NCBI GenBank assembly: GCA_036346225.1
Contig: JARFIW010001189.1
Coordinates: 248,001 to 312,000, forward strand
Direction of reading: 5' to 3'
Length of the DNA: 64,000 nucleotides
Source of the DNA: Platerodrilus igneus
Lineage: Eukaryota > Arthropoda > Insecta > Coleoptera > Lycidae
In this document: piece by piece, positions 1 through 10,560 of the stretch
Numbering within the stretch: the first letter of the stretch is position 1
Layout: each line of letters begins with the position of its first letter
Translations under genes and position numbers: made by a program
The notes under the pieces: generated by a model
What the model was told of the DNA's origin: nothing
The model's input: the letters and a program-made list of their open reading frames with translations, nothing else
Database searches by the model: none

Positions 1-1559
1 GAAAGATGTTTCAAGCAAATCCAACTATTTAGCGACAACGAATTATTCATATTTTCCACCTTTGGCTTATTTTCTACCCGATCTAATTCGCATTGTTCAG
101 CGATAATACGAATATCTAATAGATAATCATCGATTTCACCCTAAGAGCCGAAAATTCATCCAATTGTTCACTTTCTTCATCAAAGAAAATATCCTACTTG
201 AAATGAGTTTCAATTTGCTTGACACTTTTAATCGATTTTCTAATTAAAGCAATCGATACATTTTCCGGTTGATTAATTTTACTGTATATATGATCCAACT
301 TTTAACTACAAATCTAGCTTCAAGAATAGCTTTATCAATTGATATAACCATATTGATTAATGATTAATGAACGACAATAACAATTAATGTAAACACAATG
401 CGTACTCAAATACGCTACAACTAATTAATATACGAAATTAAATTATTAATAGACAAATGCAACTAATTACAGTGCTCGCCCGACAAAAGACGTTTCACGT
501 TTCAAATAAATTCCAACCCCTTTGTTATACAATGAACCGGATGGTTCTTCGAACTTGACACAAAAAATAAGGTAAAGATTTACAATGCAATAACCTTCAT
601 AAATAGTTTACATAAAAGACACCGACAACGACACAAAAGATAAGGGATGTATTGTAAAATCTACTGTTAGGACCAAATGTTACTACCATTAAATGTGTCA
701 GCAGGATGTTATTCTCCTTGTAACACGTGTAAACATACTCAAAACTACGAGAATTATTTAATTTTAGTATAAATAAGGAGCTTAAAAGAGAGGAACTAAT
801 TAATTAATTAATAATCCGGCGACGAAGACCATTTGTTTAGCGCGGGGGGTCTTATAAATTTATATAGACTTGCCTCCGCGGTTTTTGTTGTTCTAAGCTG
901 CAGTTCCTTGCTGCTCAACTAAGTGGACTGTATTGGAGATTATAGTACGTGTTCCGTTGCACTTACATTGGGTTTTTTAGGGGTTTATCGTTGAAGTCGG
1001 CAGCACTATTGACAAACTCACGTTACCGAACGAAAAACTGACTGTTCTGTTTTGATATCGATGAGAGAGTGTTTGTTCACTACTACCTTTAGTCCAACTT
1101 ATTTACCCATGCACAAGGCATTTTTACGACAGGGTATAAGGGAACAAGGGATGCCAGTTTTACTATTAGATTTACAACTACAAATTTAGGACTTAAAATT
1201 AAACTCGACAACGTGCGACAAAGAGACCGAACAGGATCGTTGTCAAAATAATAAAAAATTCGAGTTTGACATTTAAATGTCCGAGCAGAATTACAATTAG
1301 TGTCAGTTTTTTTTGAACGAATTGATGGCCAAAATTGGAGGTGATTTCCGTCCACACATAAAAACGATGAAAGCACTACTCGTCAAAAAAATATGGTGAT
1401 GATACTTTAATTGTCGTCACTGCCAATAAGGCTCCTGTGGTTTGTTTCCGAAATACAGGGTTTGAGCTATTCACGGATGCTTAGTACAATAAAAAAAGTG
1501 ATAACAAGACAGAAGACTAAAGTCTATGAGACAAAACATTATATTTCGTCAGCTAATTT
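1..1559. other. No recognisable gene
   Basis: AT-rich sequence with no reading frame that looks real on either strand. The short open frames around 1089-1376 and 1784-1966 have no recognisable domain. The second overlaps the decayed gene that starts near 1560. The left part may be the 5' flank of that gene, but I see no terminal inverted repeat that would show it. Confidence 0.5.
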
Positions 1560-3813
1560 TTTCAAGACTCTGAGTCAGATATAGCTGAAACTTTCCCAGT
1601 TTTCCTAGATGATGTGATTTTAAAGAATAAACGTGCGTCTCTTGAGAAATTTAAGTAAAAAAGCATAGCTCTATTCCATAATTTTAGCAGCACGGCCGAA
1701 ATCTTTTGCATCATCATTACAGGTCGAGTAGTTGCATTTTTGTTTTAAAAGTATGGATTTCGGCGATTAATTGATACATTATTTTGATATATTATTTTGC
1801 TTTTCGTACATCGAAGCAATGTTGTTCGAAGTTTCAGTTATTGTGCACTCACCGTTGCATATCGATGATAACGCATTTTCTCAATTTGTTTTTGACAACG
1901 CTGATTTTAACAGACACATTAGATGGTCATAAGACTTTCCAAGCCATGAGCGCTTTTATTGTGTAACACCTAAAAATGCTATCGCAGTTAATTAAAATAT
2001 TCCACGATCTAAGCAAAGGCCGTCTGCAAAATCCGTTGGTAGTATTGGTACCATTGCATTAAAAACATTTGTGAAGAAAAACGATACCAGCTTGAAAACA
2101 ATATAGTTTCAAAACCTCGGTCGCATTCGTACTGTTTCGGAAGTAGTTATGCCGTCCGTTTTGGATTTATTGTGGCTATATGGAAAATGAGACGACCTGC
2201 CTAATATACCTGGATGGAGTGGATTCACGGAACAGGCGACAGCGAAACTCCCCTTCCTAAAATCATTTGTAGGATGCTAGCCCTACTGAGTGATTACGAC
2301 ACAATTTTGACCGCTCTCTTATCTGCTTCTGAAAATGTGAATCAATACACCAGCACACTTGTTTCGTTACATTTGACCAGCCCCTGTATTTAAAGCGCGA
2401 GAAATTATTTCCTCTAATGATCAGGACTCCAAATTCAGTAATCCTGTCGTAAGACTAGGTGGATTCCATTTGTTAATGCCGTTCATGGGATCAATCGGAT
2501 ACATAATGACTGCAAGCGGATTGAAAAACTCTTTAACACCATTTACGCATTAAATTCAATTTAAAAGTTATGACTAGACATACGTATTCGCGTGCGGAAA
2601 AAGCGCATATGCTGACTTATCTTTTACTTGCTAAAATTGTACTTGTACTACAATCAATAGACTTCATACCCGATCTCAGTACAGAAATACAATAAATTTC
2701 TATCGGCCAGTGGTACTCAATGCAGACCAGCAAGAATTCTGCAAATAACTTGCTAAAAAATTTGAGAGTCATTTTGTTAAATTTGTACAACGTGGCTCTA
2801 CAGTGAAATTATGGGTACAGTATTTTCGAATGATTACACTTGTTAAACAATTCATCGAAGCTGGAATTTACATCTTGACACTATAGAGAAAATGATGCCT
2901 TAGTTTCATGCCAGTGACTACTTCTTAAATGCAAAATCTTGTCATTTATATTTGCACGACATGTCTGATTTGAAGAATAGAATAACAATTTAAGAATATG
3001 AACTTTTTTCAACTAAAGTATATTTTACAAATAGACGTTCCGACAAATGTTTGTGTGGCACGTAGTCAGATATGTTGATTGAGCAATCATTGATGAGGAA
3101 CGATGAAATGCCTTGGCGGCCTCACTCATGGACGAGGATTCAAGGAAAGCGTGCTTTCCAAGTGGACTTTAGGAGTGGTATTCCAGTACAATATTTGGGA
3201 CGAAGTTGAAAAGTTTGGCAATGTTGCTTTTTTCAGTTCTGAGCAGCGTGTCGAAATGAGAAGTTCGCGGGTTAAACGTGACAATGACGACGTAAAAAAA
3301 CTGATGGATTGGTTGTGCAACCATCCACCTTTTCCAGAAGTTACGGATATCATGTCAATAAGCATTGGAGTTATCGGAGATGAAAAAATAAACTGTCACA
3401 TAGGGTTAAGAAACTGGTTGTACCGGTATCTCTAAAATCAATGGTAGCGATTTTTATACCGTAAAATTTGAACGGAATGACAGAATAAAATCACTTGGTG
3501 TTATGAATGCAGGTAACCTGATAGAAGGTGCATTGTCCCGTCTAATCCATTTCCAAACAATGAGCATTGCAAAAGAATATGAAACAGAACTTAAAATGTT
3601 GCTTACGTACGAACTTGCTCCATTTCCAATATCGCTTTTCAATGACGAAGGTATGAGTAAATGCGTTAATCTTCTATGTATAAGGCATTTAAATAACATT
3701 TTAGAGATATAAATTTTAGAGATGTAATGTATGTCATCGACAGAGGGCACTTATTATACCGAGTCATTAGACTTCGCGGTGAATGGTTTTCATCTATTTG
3801 CAATTACTACATT
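1560..3813 (+). pseudogene. TE-associated gene family of unknown function, part 1 (N-terminal and central portion)
   Basis: Decayed coding sequence of a large protein family that I remember as widespread and multicopy in animal genomes; I do not know its chemistry. Recognisable blocks in order: NAFSQFVFDNADFN (1870-1911), DGHKTFQAM (1922-1948), GFHLLMPFMGSIGYIM (from 2461), KLWVQYFRM (from 2806), GGLTHGRGF inside an open frame 3103-3435, YELAPFPISLFNDEGM inside 3503-3712, and YVIDRGHLLYRVI (from 3730). The blocks change frame repeatedly and are separated by stops, so no intact protein is possible. The gene is cut at 3813 by a hAT-type insertion and resumes at 6938. The family is probably transposon-borne; a domesticated multicopy gene is the alternative. 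Identity of the blocks as one gene is secure from their order; function is unknown. Confidence 0.7.
3806..3813. repeat. Target-site duplication (left) of the hAT-type element
   Basis: ACTACATT, repeated exactly at 6938-6945 on the far side of the element. Eight bases is the duplication length typical of hAT transposons. Confidence 0.9.
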
Positions 3814-3827
3814 TAGGGATGGACTCG

Positions 3828-3990
3828 GGCTCGGGCTTTCGGGCCGGCCCGGCCCGGGCCCGGCCCGATTTCGGGCTCGAATCCGGGCCATGTCGTTGAC
3901 TACTTTATTCGGGCCGGGCCGGGGCCGGGCCTATCTTTTTTCGGGTCGGGCCGGGCCAAACGACTCGGGCCGGCTCGAACTTTTCGGGTC
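3828..3990. repeat. Left subterminal GGGCCGGGCC repeat array of the hAT-type element
   Basis: Many overlapping copies of GGGCCGGGCC and GCCCGG variants, mirrored at 6797-6930. The open frames crossing both arrays (Gly/Pro/Arg-rich) are composition artefacts. Probable role: repeated transposase-binding sites; inferred from position only. Confidence 0.8.
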
Positions 3991-5899
3991 GAAAAACGCA
4001 CGAGTAGATACTCCATCGTCCCTTCACTTCTATCTCACATTGAGTAAGTAAACGTTCTTAATTATATTTTCACGTAGTGTCTTCATGAACCCATTAATAA
4101 TCAGTTTTTCGTCTTGTTTAGTGTAAAGGAGACGTGATATTATAACTCACTTCTTATACCGAATATTTTTTCTAGTCTTATTTAATGTTCATGTTGTACT
4201 TTAAGCAAGTTAAAAATGCCCAGGAACATCAAACTAGGTGATTTATTCATAATTCAAAAGTTTCACGATTTATATTATGTATATGTATATACTTCAAATT
4301 TCAATCATGCGGCGAACATCGATATTATCAATTGCGTGTATAATTTATGTCTACCGCTTAAAACACTAGAGAGTTGTTGCAACGTTTATTTTACCAATTT
4401 TTTAATAAAGTTTTCCCTTATTTGACATTTACACATGCGTAATTACACCTTTAATGTTTGTACTTTATTAAAATACAGGACACCTTTATTTAATTTAAAA
4501 TCAAGCAGGAAATGCTTGTATTTAAGGCGCCTTAATTTTGACATATGCCAAATGCCTAACGCACAAACTTACATTTAATTGTCTGCTTTTTGTATAAATA
4601 CAGCAAAATAAATGTTTTTTTGTAGTGTTGTTTCCGTAATTAAACTTAGAAAGTTAATGTCCAAGTGTATAACACGAAAAAGAAATAAAACGTCAACGCT
4701 CTAAATACGATAATGCTGTTTTGTAATCCTTTTCTTCGAAGTAAGCTGTAAAAATCCTTTTGAAAACAGATATGCTATATGCTTGGGAAGAAGTAAAAAC
4801 AGTGTGTTCAAGTAAACTCGAAAAATATTCCGTGAAAACACTTTGACAACACATACAAATGTTATCGAATCTGTGGGAAATGAAAGACTCAAATAACAAA
4901 AAAAAAAAGGTTAATCTTTGTATGAATACAATTTCTTTGATTTTTTCCAATATAGTTAAACATGTATTATAGGTCACCTTATCACAAATGAGATTAATTC
5001 TTTATTCATTTGTAAAACATAACCTATAGATATAGAATACTAAACATATATGTCAGAATAAAGAGTAAAAGAAAAAACACTTGCACTAACACTCCTTTAG
5101 ATTGGATGCAAACTTTTAAAAAAGGATACTTTATTTGAAAATTCTTTTAATAAAGTCTGCTTGGAATGAGTTTGCAATAACTCTCTAATTTCAAGTAGGT
5201 AATTTTAGTAAAATTCTTTGAAGTAGAAACGACTAAATAAGGCGGGCGCAAATTTATTATAAAGGTTATAAGGTACGTTAAGCGTACAAATTCATAAACA
5301 TTGAACAGTGCTAAACATTTTGTACCTTTGTTACCTATTTCTAGGATTTTTTAAAGAATTGTTACGTTTATTTTCAGCATAAATTAATTACCCTATTTTT
5401 CTCCCTTTTTAATTCAATACCCGCTCCAATAAATTCTGTTTCTACTGTTAAATCCTTCAACATAATTAATAATAAACACGCTTTCGAATAAATTCTTCAA
5501 CTTAAATCTAGTTGCTTTGAAACGACAAGTTTATGCAACAACTAAATATCCTGTTTCAGGTACCCGTTATCTTGGTATACATTACGACCGCCTATAATGG
5601 TTTCCTCTATTGTTTCAATGTAAAGACTTGTTGAAATAAGGTCGCACACTATCCGACAAAACCCGGGTTTTCCTGTTTTAATCGCGCTTCGATAAGCGAG
5701 GATTTGCAGTTCAAATTCGTGTTATTTAAACCATTGTTAAATTTGCTTCTACAACTTGTGCGTCGACACATTATTCGTCACCGTATTTCAAAAGCAATAC
5801 ACGTCTGTTTATTTTCTGTTTGACAACTAGGAGGTGTCTTGCGTAGATTGCTTTTTTTAGCTGGAGGGCAAATAGGTTTTTCCTTTCTGTAGACCAACT

Positions 5900-6430
5900 T
5901 CTTTTGTCCGTAGATCGTTGCTGTAGTTACGATGGCAGGGTAAATGGATCCTGAATACCGCGGCGTTTCTGTATTGACTCACCCCCGACGGTTTTCAAGC
6001 TAAGTATCCGGACACCTACAGGTATGCAACTCGTTTTCTTTTATGTGTGTCTATGGGATATTCCGTATCAACGTTTGGTGTAGTTATGTGACAAGAAACG
6101 TCACATTATAGAACTATTGTTCGTTGCTGCTGATCGATATTATTGCTCTACATGTGTGATGTACCTGTGTTAAAAATATTGGACAGACACACGCTTATTC
6201 CTTTGTACTGATTAGTATGTTTTACAAACGGTACTATATACGATTTAAAAGATATCTGACAAAAGCTCCCACACGTTAATTCTTTCCTACTAATTAGTTA
6301 TTTTACAAAAAGTATTAGGTGAAACTTTAAAAACGCTTGACAAAAGCTCTCGCAGGTTTATTTACTACTGATTAATTTTATTTTGTGTAAATACGAGATG
6401 CGAACTTCGTATCTAATGTACTAAATTGTT
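5900..6430 (+). repeat. Unclassified interspersed repeat, copy A (inside the hAT-type element)
   Basis: Shares GGGTAAATGGATC (5938-5950) and TTTTGTGTAAATACGAGATGCG (6381-6402), with weaker similarity between, with the complement of 60990-61400. Confidence 0.6.
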
Positions 6431-6796
6431 CATATCCCCTAACTGTTTGCTTTGAAATAGTAACGCTTAATTTATCGCTCTTGTTTGTTTGTACAGAATC
6501 CTTTATTTATTTTTATTTGTTAATAGATAATCGTGATCGATGTGTTTTTTTTCTTTTTGGTATGTAGGCGAATACCCCCACTCTCCGCGTTTAATAGTTA
6601 GCCTGGTATTTACTTTTCTTCCGGCTACGTCTAGGTACGTAGAAGAATCAAAAATCAAATGATATACTACGGTATGTTCCACAAGTATCTTGATTCTAAT
6701 TCAAAATCATTATACTCTTAAATTAAACAAAAGAGTGATAGTTACTTGTTGAACACAACAGAAAAAAATATCTTCTCATTCACTGAATGAAAGTTG

Positions 6797-6930
6797 GGCC
6801 GGCCCGAAATTTCGGGCCAGCCCGGCCCGGCCCGGTGGGCCTCGGGTCGGGCCTCGGGCCGGGCCAGTTACCTTTCTGCGTCGGGCCGGGCAGGGCTTAT
6901 TAAAAGACTGGCCTGGCCCGGCCCGAGTCC
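6797..6930. repeat. Right subterminal GGGCCGGGCC repeat array of the hAT-type element
   Basis: Inverted counterpart of the array at 3828-3990, directly inside the right terminal repeat. Same repeat unit, slightly different spacing. Confidence 0.8.
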
Positions 6931-6937
6931 ATCCCTA

Positions 6938-6945
6938 ACTACATT
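6938..6945. repeat. Target-site duplication (right) of the hAT-type element
   Basis: ACTACATT, identical to 3806-3813. Confidence 0.9.
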
Positions 6946-7177
6946 ACATACGTTCGATCGAAATATACACCCAATAACATAATCGTATTTGGCGGATATC
7001 CAGAAGATGTAGCAAACCTTAGTACCAAACATCCGGAGCGATCCCGACGATCACGAAAAACTGCTTTTGACGAAACAATGATTCCAACTTCGTCACAAAA
7101 TAAATTCCTGGAGAATTAGGCAAACAAGTACCGCCTCATTAGAATGTTGAAGACAAAATTAGAAGCAGAGAAGCTCA

Positions 7178-7191
7178 TGGTCAAACAAGCC
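7178..7191. repeat. SINE target-site duplication (left)
   Basis: TGGTCAAACAAGCC, repeated exactly at 7492-7505. A 14-bp duplication fits LINE-machinery (target-primed) insertion. Confidence 0.9.
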
Positions 7192-7491
7192 CTACATGTG
7201 ATTTTTTTCCAATGCTCCACCCGAAGGTACTACACTGGCCAGAAAGCGAGTTTTTTTTTACGTGAAAAATTTTGAATTCTGTCAGTGTCAGTGTCGGTAT
7301 CGGTGTCGGTGCCGATGTCGATATCGATGTCGATGCCGATGTCGATGTTCCAAGCAAGGAATGTGTGTGACGAAGGCGTATTTTTGTAAAAAATGCTTGC
7401 ATAACACTTCCAATCGGACCGTGTCGGGATACGAACCCAAGACCTTCGGCGTACTAGTCACACGCATACCAACTACGCCACGGAGCCACCC
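7192..7491 (-). mobile_element. tRNA-derived SINE, copy 1
   Basis: Reads on the minus strand: a tRNA-like head at the right end with A box (near TGGCGTAGTTGG) and B box (near GGGTTCGTATCC), then a conserved body, ending with GGTGGAGCATTGG and a short A run at the left. An exact 14-bp duplication flanks it. Compared with other copies, part of the body (about 7270-7350) is replaced by a hexanucleotide microsatellite of the GATGTC/GACATC type. That array produces a false Cys/Arg-rich open frame on the plus strand. The SINE encodes no protein; RNA polymerase III transcription is inferred from the boxes. Confidence 0.9.
7270..7350. repeat. Hexanucleotide microsatellite inside SINE copy 1
   Basis: Imperfect tandem hexamers of the GTCGAT / GTCGGT type. 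They replace part of the SINE body found in the copies at 12048, 45741 and 60012, so the array expanded after or during amplification of this copy. Confidence 0.75.
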
Positions 7492-7922
7492 TGGTCAAAC
7501 AAGCCGTTGAAGATGCGGATATGCTAAAATCAATACCGCATTAAGTGTTTCACCTGCATTCAATAACGTAATAGTTGTCGAGGAAGATGTAGATCTTATT
7601 CTTTTAAAAACTTTTCTACGCGATCAAACGTATATATTATGAAACTAGAAATCGGAAAAATTTCACAACAAATATATTCAACTGCAAGTATCATAGATAA
7701 AACAGTCGCAGATTATATTTTATTCGTGCATGCCTTCAGTGGCTGTGATACATGTGCACTCTTCAATCAAGGAAAAACTAAATTTACTAATGTACTCAGA
7801 AAAATCGAAACCTAAACGAGGGTATTCAGGTATTTAAAAATTCAAACGCTGATCCAAAGACCATCGTTAATGCTGGAGAACGCTTCCTTCTTGAATTTTA
7901 CGGTTACATTGATGTTTAAAGT
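7492..7922 (+). pseudogene. TE-associated gene family, part 3
   Basis: Begins with the second copy of the SINE target (7492-7505) and continues the gene. Recognisable blocks are VVVEEDVDLI (about 7574-7603), MKLEIGKISQQIYS (from about 7639) and YILFVHAFSGCDTCALFNQGK (about 7720-7780). The last block is the most conserved part of the family as I remember it. Several frame changes follow. The piece is cut at 7922 by the foldback element, whose 9-bp target is duplicated at 9965-9973. Confidence 0.65.
7914..7922. repeat. Target-site duplication (left) of the foldback element
   Basis: GTTTAAAGT, repeated exactly at 9965-9973. Nine bases matches Drosophila FB and Mutator-like foldbacks. Confidence 0.9.
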
Positions 7923-8227
7923 ACCTCTGTTAAGCTGGCAGGACCAAATCGGCAGAATCAATTCAGACCTATTGTATTATTTAGTGCTTATTTTGTGCTA
8001 ATTTGTGCCATTAATAAAAATTTTGTGCTACGTGCTGTTTTGAAAAAAATTGTGGCGCTGCTAGCTTTATATTATGCTAGCAAGACCGCGTGCAAAAAAA
8101 GGAAAAAAAACAAAAAAAATATAAATACAAAGGCCAGAGTTGGTGCTAATTTGTGCCGTCCAAAACAAGCAGCTAAATAGATTAATTTCACTTGAAACAA
8201 CAGCGAATTACTTTTACCACGATTAGG

Positions 8228-8790
8228 TTCAAGAGTAAAGTACCCGATTGCTTGATCAGAATTAATCAGTACTACTACATTCAAAGTACACTAACTTGTG
8301 CTTCTCAAATGTTCACTCGCGAAATTTTTACCCACCCCTTTTCTGAAAAGCAATCGCGAACGCTACTCGGCACAAGAGTAAAGTATCCGTTTCTACGAGC
8401 AGAATCAATCGGTACTGTGACACTCAAAGCACACTAATTTGTGCGGATTTTGTATCCCACCTCTTCTCAGAAAAGCACTCTCGAAACCTACTTGGCACAA
8501 GAATAACGTATCTGTTTCCACGAGCAGAATCAATCGGTACTGCGACACTCGAAGCATCATAATTTGTGCCTCTCAAATATTCATTCACAGGTTTTGTACC
8601 CAACCCCATTTCTGAAATACCACCCGCGAAACCTATTCGACACAAGAGTAAAGTATCCGTTTCCACAGGCAAAATCAATCGGTACTGCTACATTCGAAGT
8701 ACGCTAATTTGTGATTCTCAATCGTTCACTCACGAAATTTGTATCCAGCCTCTTTTCTGGAAAACCACCCGCGAAACCTACTCGGCACTT
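8228..8790 (+). repeat. Left-arm tandem array of the foldback (~144-bp units)
   Basis: About four units, with spacings near 143, 125, 145 and 143 bp. The second is shortened by an internal deletion. Units differ by scattered substitutions, so the array is not recent. Confidence 0.8.
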
Positions 8791-8804
8791 GTGGAAACAA
8801 ATAC

Positions 8805-9690
8805 TTTACGCTTGTGCCAAATAGGTTTCGCGAATAGTTTTTCAGAGAAGAGGTGGGGTACAAAATCCGTGAGTGAACATTTGATAAGCACAAATTAGTG
8901 TCCTTTGAAAGTAGCAGTACAGATTGATTCTGCTCGTGGAAACAAATACTTTACTCTTGTGCCGAATAGGTTTTGCGAGTGGTTTTTCAGAAAAGAGGTG
9001 GGATGCAAAATCGGTGAGTAAATCTTTGAATAGCACAAATTAGTGTGCTTCGAGTGTTGCAGTACCGATTGATTCTGCTCGTTGAAACGGATACTTTACT
9101 TTTGTGTTCAATAGTTTTCGGAGGTGGTTTTTCAGAGAAGGGGTGAAGTACAAAATACGTGAGTAAACATTTGAAAAGCACAAATTTGTGTGCTTCGAAA
9201 GTAGCAGTACTGAAAAATTCTGCTCGCGGAAACAAATACTTTAACCTTGTGCTGAATAGGTTTCGCGAGTGGTTTTTCAGAGAAGGGGTGCGGTACAAAA
9301 TCCGTGACTGAATATTTGAATAGCACAAATTAGCGTGCTTTGAGTGTCGCAGTATCAATTGATTCTGCTCGAATACTTTATTCATCTGCCAAATAGATTT
9401 TGCGAGTGGCTTTTCAGAAAAGGGGTGGGGTACAAAATCCGTAAGTGAACATTTAAATAGCACAAATTAGTGTGCTTCGAGTGTTACAGTTACGGATTGA
9501 TTCTGCTTGTGGAAACGGATACTTAACTATTGCGCCGAGTAGGTTTCACGGGTGGTTTTCAGAAAAGGGGTGAGGTATAAATTTCGTAAGTGAACATTTG
9601 GGAAGCACAAGTTAGTGTGCTTCAAATGTAGCAGTACTGATTGATGCTGCTCGTGCAATCAGGTACTTTATTCTTAAACCTAATCGTGGT
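8805..9690 (-). repeat. Right-arm tandem array of the foldback (~144-bp units)
   Basis: About six units in the opposite orientation to the left arm. The unequal unit number (about six against four) shows that the arms have changed copy number independently, or that the left arm lost units. Confidence 0.8.
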
Positions 9691-9964
9691 AAATGTAATT
9701 CGCTGTTGTTTCAGGGAAATAAATCTATTTAGCTGTTTATTTTGGACAGCACAAATTAGCATCAATTTTGGCCGTTGTATTTACATCTTTTTTTTGTTTT
9801 TTCCTGCTAGCTTAATATAAGACTAGCGGCGCCACGATTTTTTTCAAAACGGCACGTAGCATAAAATTTTTATTAATGGCACAAATTAGCACAAAATACG
9901 CACTACATAATGCAATAGGCCTGAATCGATTCTGCCTGTTTGATCCTGCCAGTTTAACAGAGGT

Positions 9965-9973
9965 GTTTAAAGT
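9965..9973. repeat. Target-site duplication (right) of the foldback element
   Basis: GTTTAAAGT, identical to 7914-7922. Confidence 0.9.
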
Positions 9974-10560
9974 AAGAAAATCCTGTCTTTAAACGCATAT
10001 AGATGTGCATGCGTCAGAAAATTAGCATATACAAGTAAATTCAATATTGCGTCACTACCACTAGCAGAAGCAGCAGCGCAAAAACATTCATTCCGAACCT
10101 ATCACCAGGTTCAGCAGTGGTATGGGAACGAACAAAATGCAGAGCAATGGGGATGGAATAGAAATAAAAATGATTTAATTCCTATTACGAGCCCCCAGCT
10201 CCAGAAACCTTGTTAAAGCTTATTTCTTGTAAATGCAAAAAGGGATGTCAGAAAGCCTGTGGATGCAAAAATGCTAGGTTAAAATGCTGCTTTATATGCA
10301 TGAATTGTAGTGATGCTTGTAATAATTTGCAAGTTCCATCATATGATAGCGATGAAGGGGAAGAAACGAAGAATATTTTCGAGCAAACGTACGATGGAAT
10401 CGAAAACGAAGAGGATTGTGAAGAGTCTGATAATCCCATCGCAGGTGATGCGGATGAAATTTCGGACTGTGACGTCTAGATCAGTACCGAAGACGAACTC
10501 GTAACGTCTGGTCCATCAGAAGCAGCAAAGCGAAGAAAATTGCGCTTAATTTCGACATTG
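9965..10560 (+). pseudogene. TE-associated gene family, part 4 (C-terminal cysteine-rich module)
   Basis: The gene resumes after the foldback with NIASLPLAEAAAQKHSFRTY and HQVQQWYGN (about 10050-10125), then an open frame 10210-10479. That frame starts with a cysteine cluster, CKCKKGCQKACGCKNARLKC followed by CxxC pairs, and ends in a long acidic tail (repeated E and D). This Cys-rich module followed by an acidic tail is how I remember the family ending. The cysteines suggest metal binding; the role is unknown. The methionine at 10210 is internal and is probably not a real start. Confidence 0.65.

Larger units (their letters stand above)
3814..6937. mobile_element. Non-autonomous hAT-type DNA transposon with GC-rich subterminal repeats
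   Basis: A 3124-bp element bounded by perfect 17-bp terminal inverted repeats (TAGGGATGGACTCGGGC at the left end, its complement at the right) and by an exact 8-bp duplication ACTACATT. The flanking protein family reads through once the insert is taken out, which confirms the borders. The subterminal 150-200 bp at both ends (about 3828-3990 and 6797-6930) are dense arrays of GGGCCGGGCC-type repeats, strikingly GC-rich against an AT-rich interior. Arrays like this are typical transposase-binding subterminal regions. The interior has no transposase frame, so the copy would depend on a transposase supplied elsewhere. The segment 5900-6430 has an inverted relative at 60990-61400. Confidence 0.9.
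6938..7191 (+). pseudogene. TE-associated gene family, part 2
   Basis: Continuation of the broken gene after the hAT-type insert. The reading resumes in the same protein family with FGGYPEDVANLSTKHPE (about 6990-7040) and a basic stretch around RSRRSRKTAFDE. The piece ends where a SINE is inserted, at a duplicated 14-bp target. It has no stops for a long stretch but changes frame at the ends. It serves mainly as proof that the flanking elements are later insertions. Confidence 0.65.
7923..9964. mobile_element. Foldback transposon built of ~144-bp repeats in inverted arms
   Basis: A 2042-bp near-complete inverted repeat flanked by an exact 9-bp duplication. The outermost ~270 bp of each arm (7923-8190 and 9690-9964) is a single-copy inverted repeat that begins ACCTCTGTTAA. 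Inside, each arm is a tandem array of a ~144-bp unit containing CACAAGAGTAAAGTATCCG, GCAGAATCAATCGGTACTG and CTAATTTGTGC. Unit starts are near 8228, 8371, 8496 and 8641 in the left arm, and in complement near 8952, 9097, 9240, 9378, 9522 and 9670 in the right. The symmetry axis is at about 8784-8810. There is no transposase; open frames across the arms are repeat artefacts. The 9-bp duplication and repeat-built arms suggest a Mutator/FB-type non-autonomous element. Confidence 0.9.

Noticed and set aside
3731..4051. Gly/Pro/Arg-rich frames at 3731-4051 and 6794-6982
   Set aside because: They read through the GGGCCGGGCC subterminal arrays of the hAT-type element; composition artefacts.
7262..7510. 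Cys/Arg-rich open frame (QCQCRYRCRC repeats), metallothionein- or protamine-like
   Set aside because: It is the plus-strand reading of a hexanucleotide microsatellite inside a minus-strand SINE.
8192..9463. Several open frames with repeated NPFSEKPLAK-like peptides, resembling a repeat protein
   Set aside because: Produced by the 144-bp units of the foldback in both strands; no start context or domain, and the repeats are better explained as DNA.
10210..10479. Stand-alone small Cys-rich secreted or toxin-like protein
   Set aside because: No signal peptide, a long acidic tail, and position at the end of the broken TE-associated gene; it is the C-terminal module of that gene.
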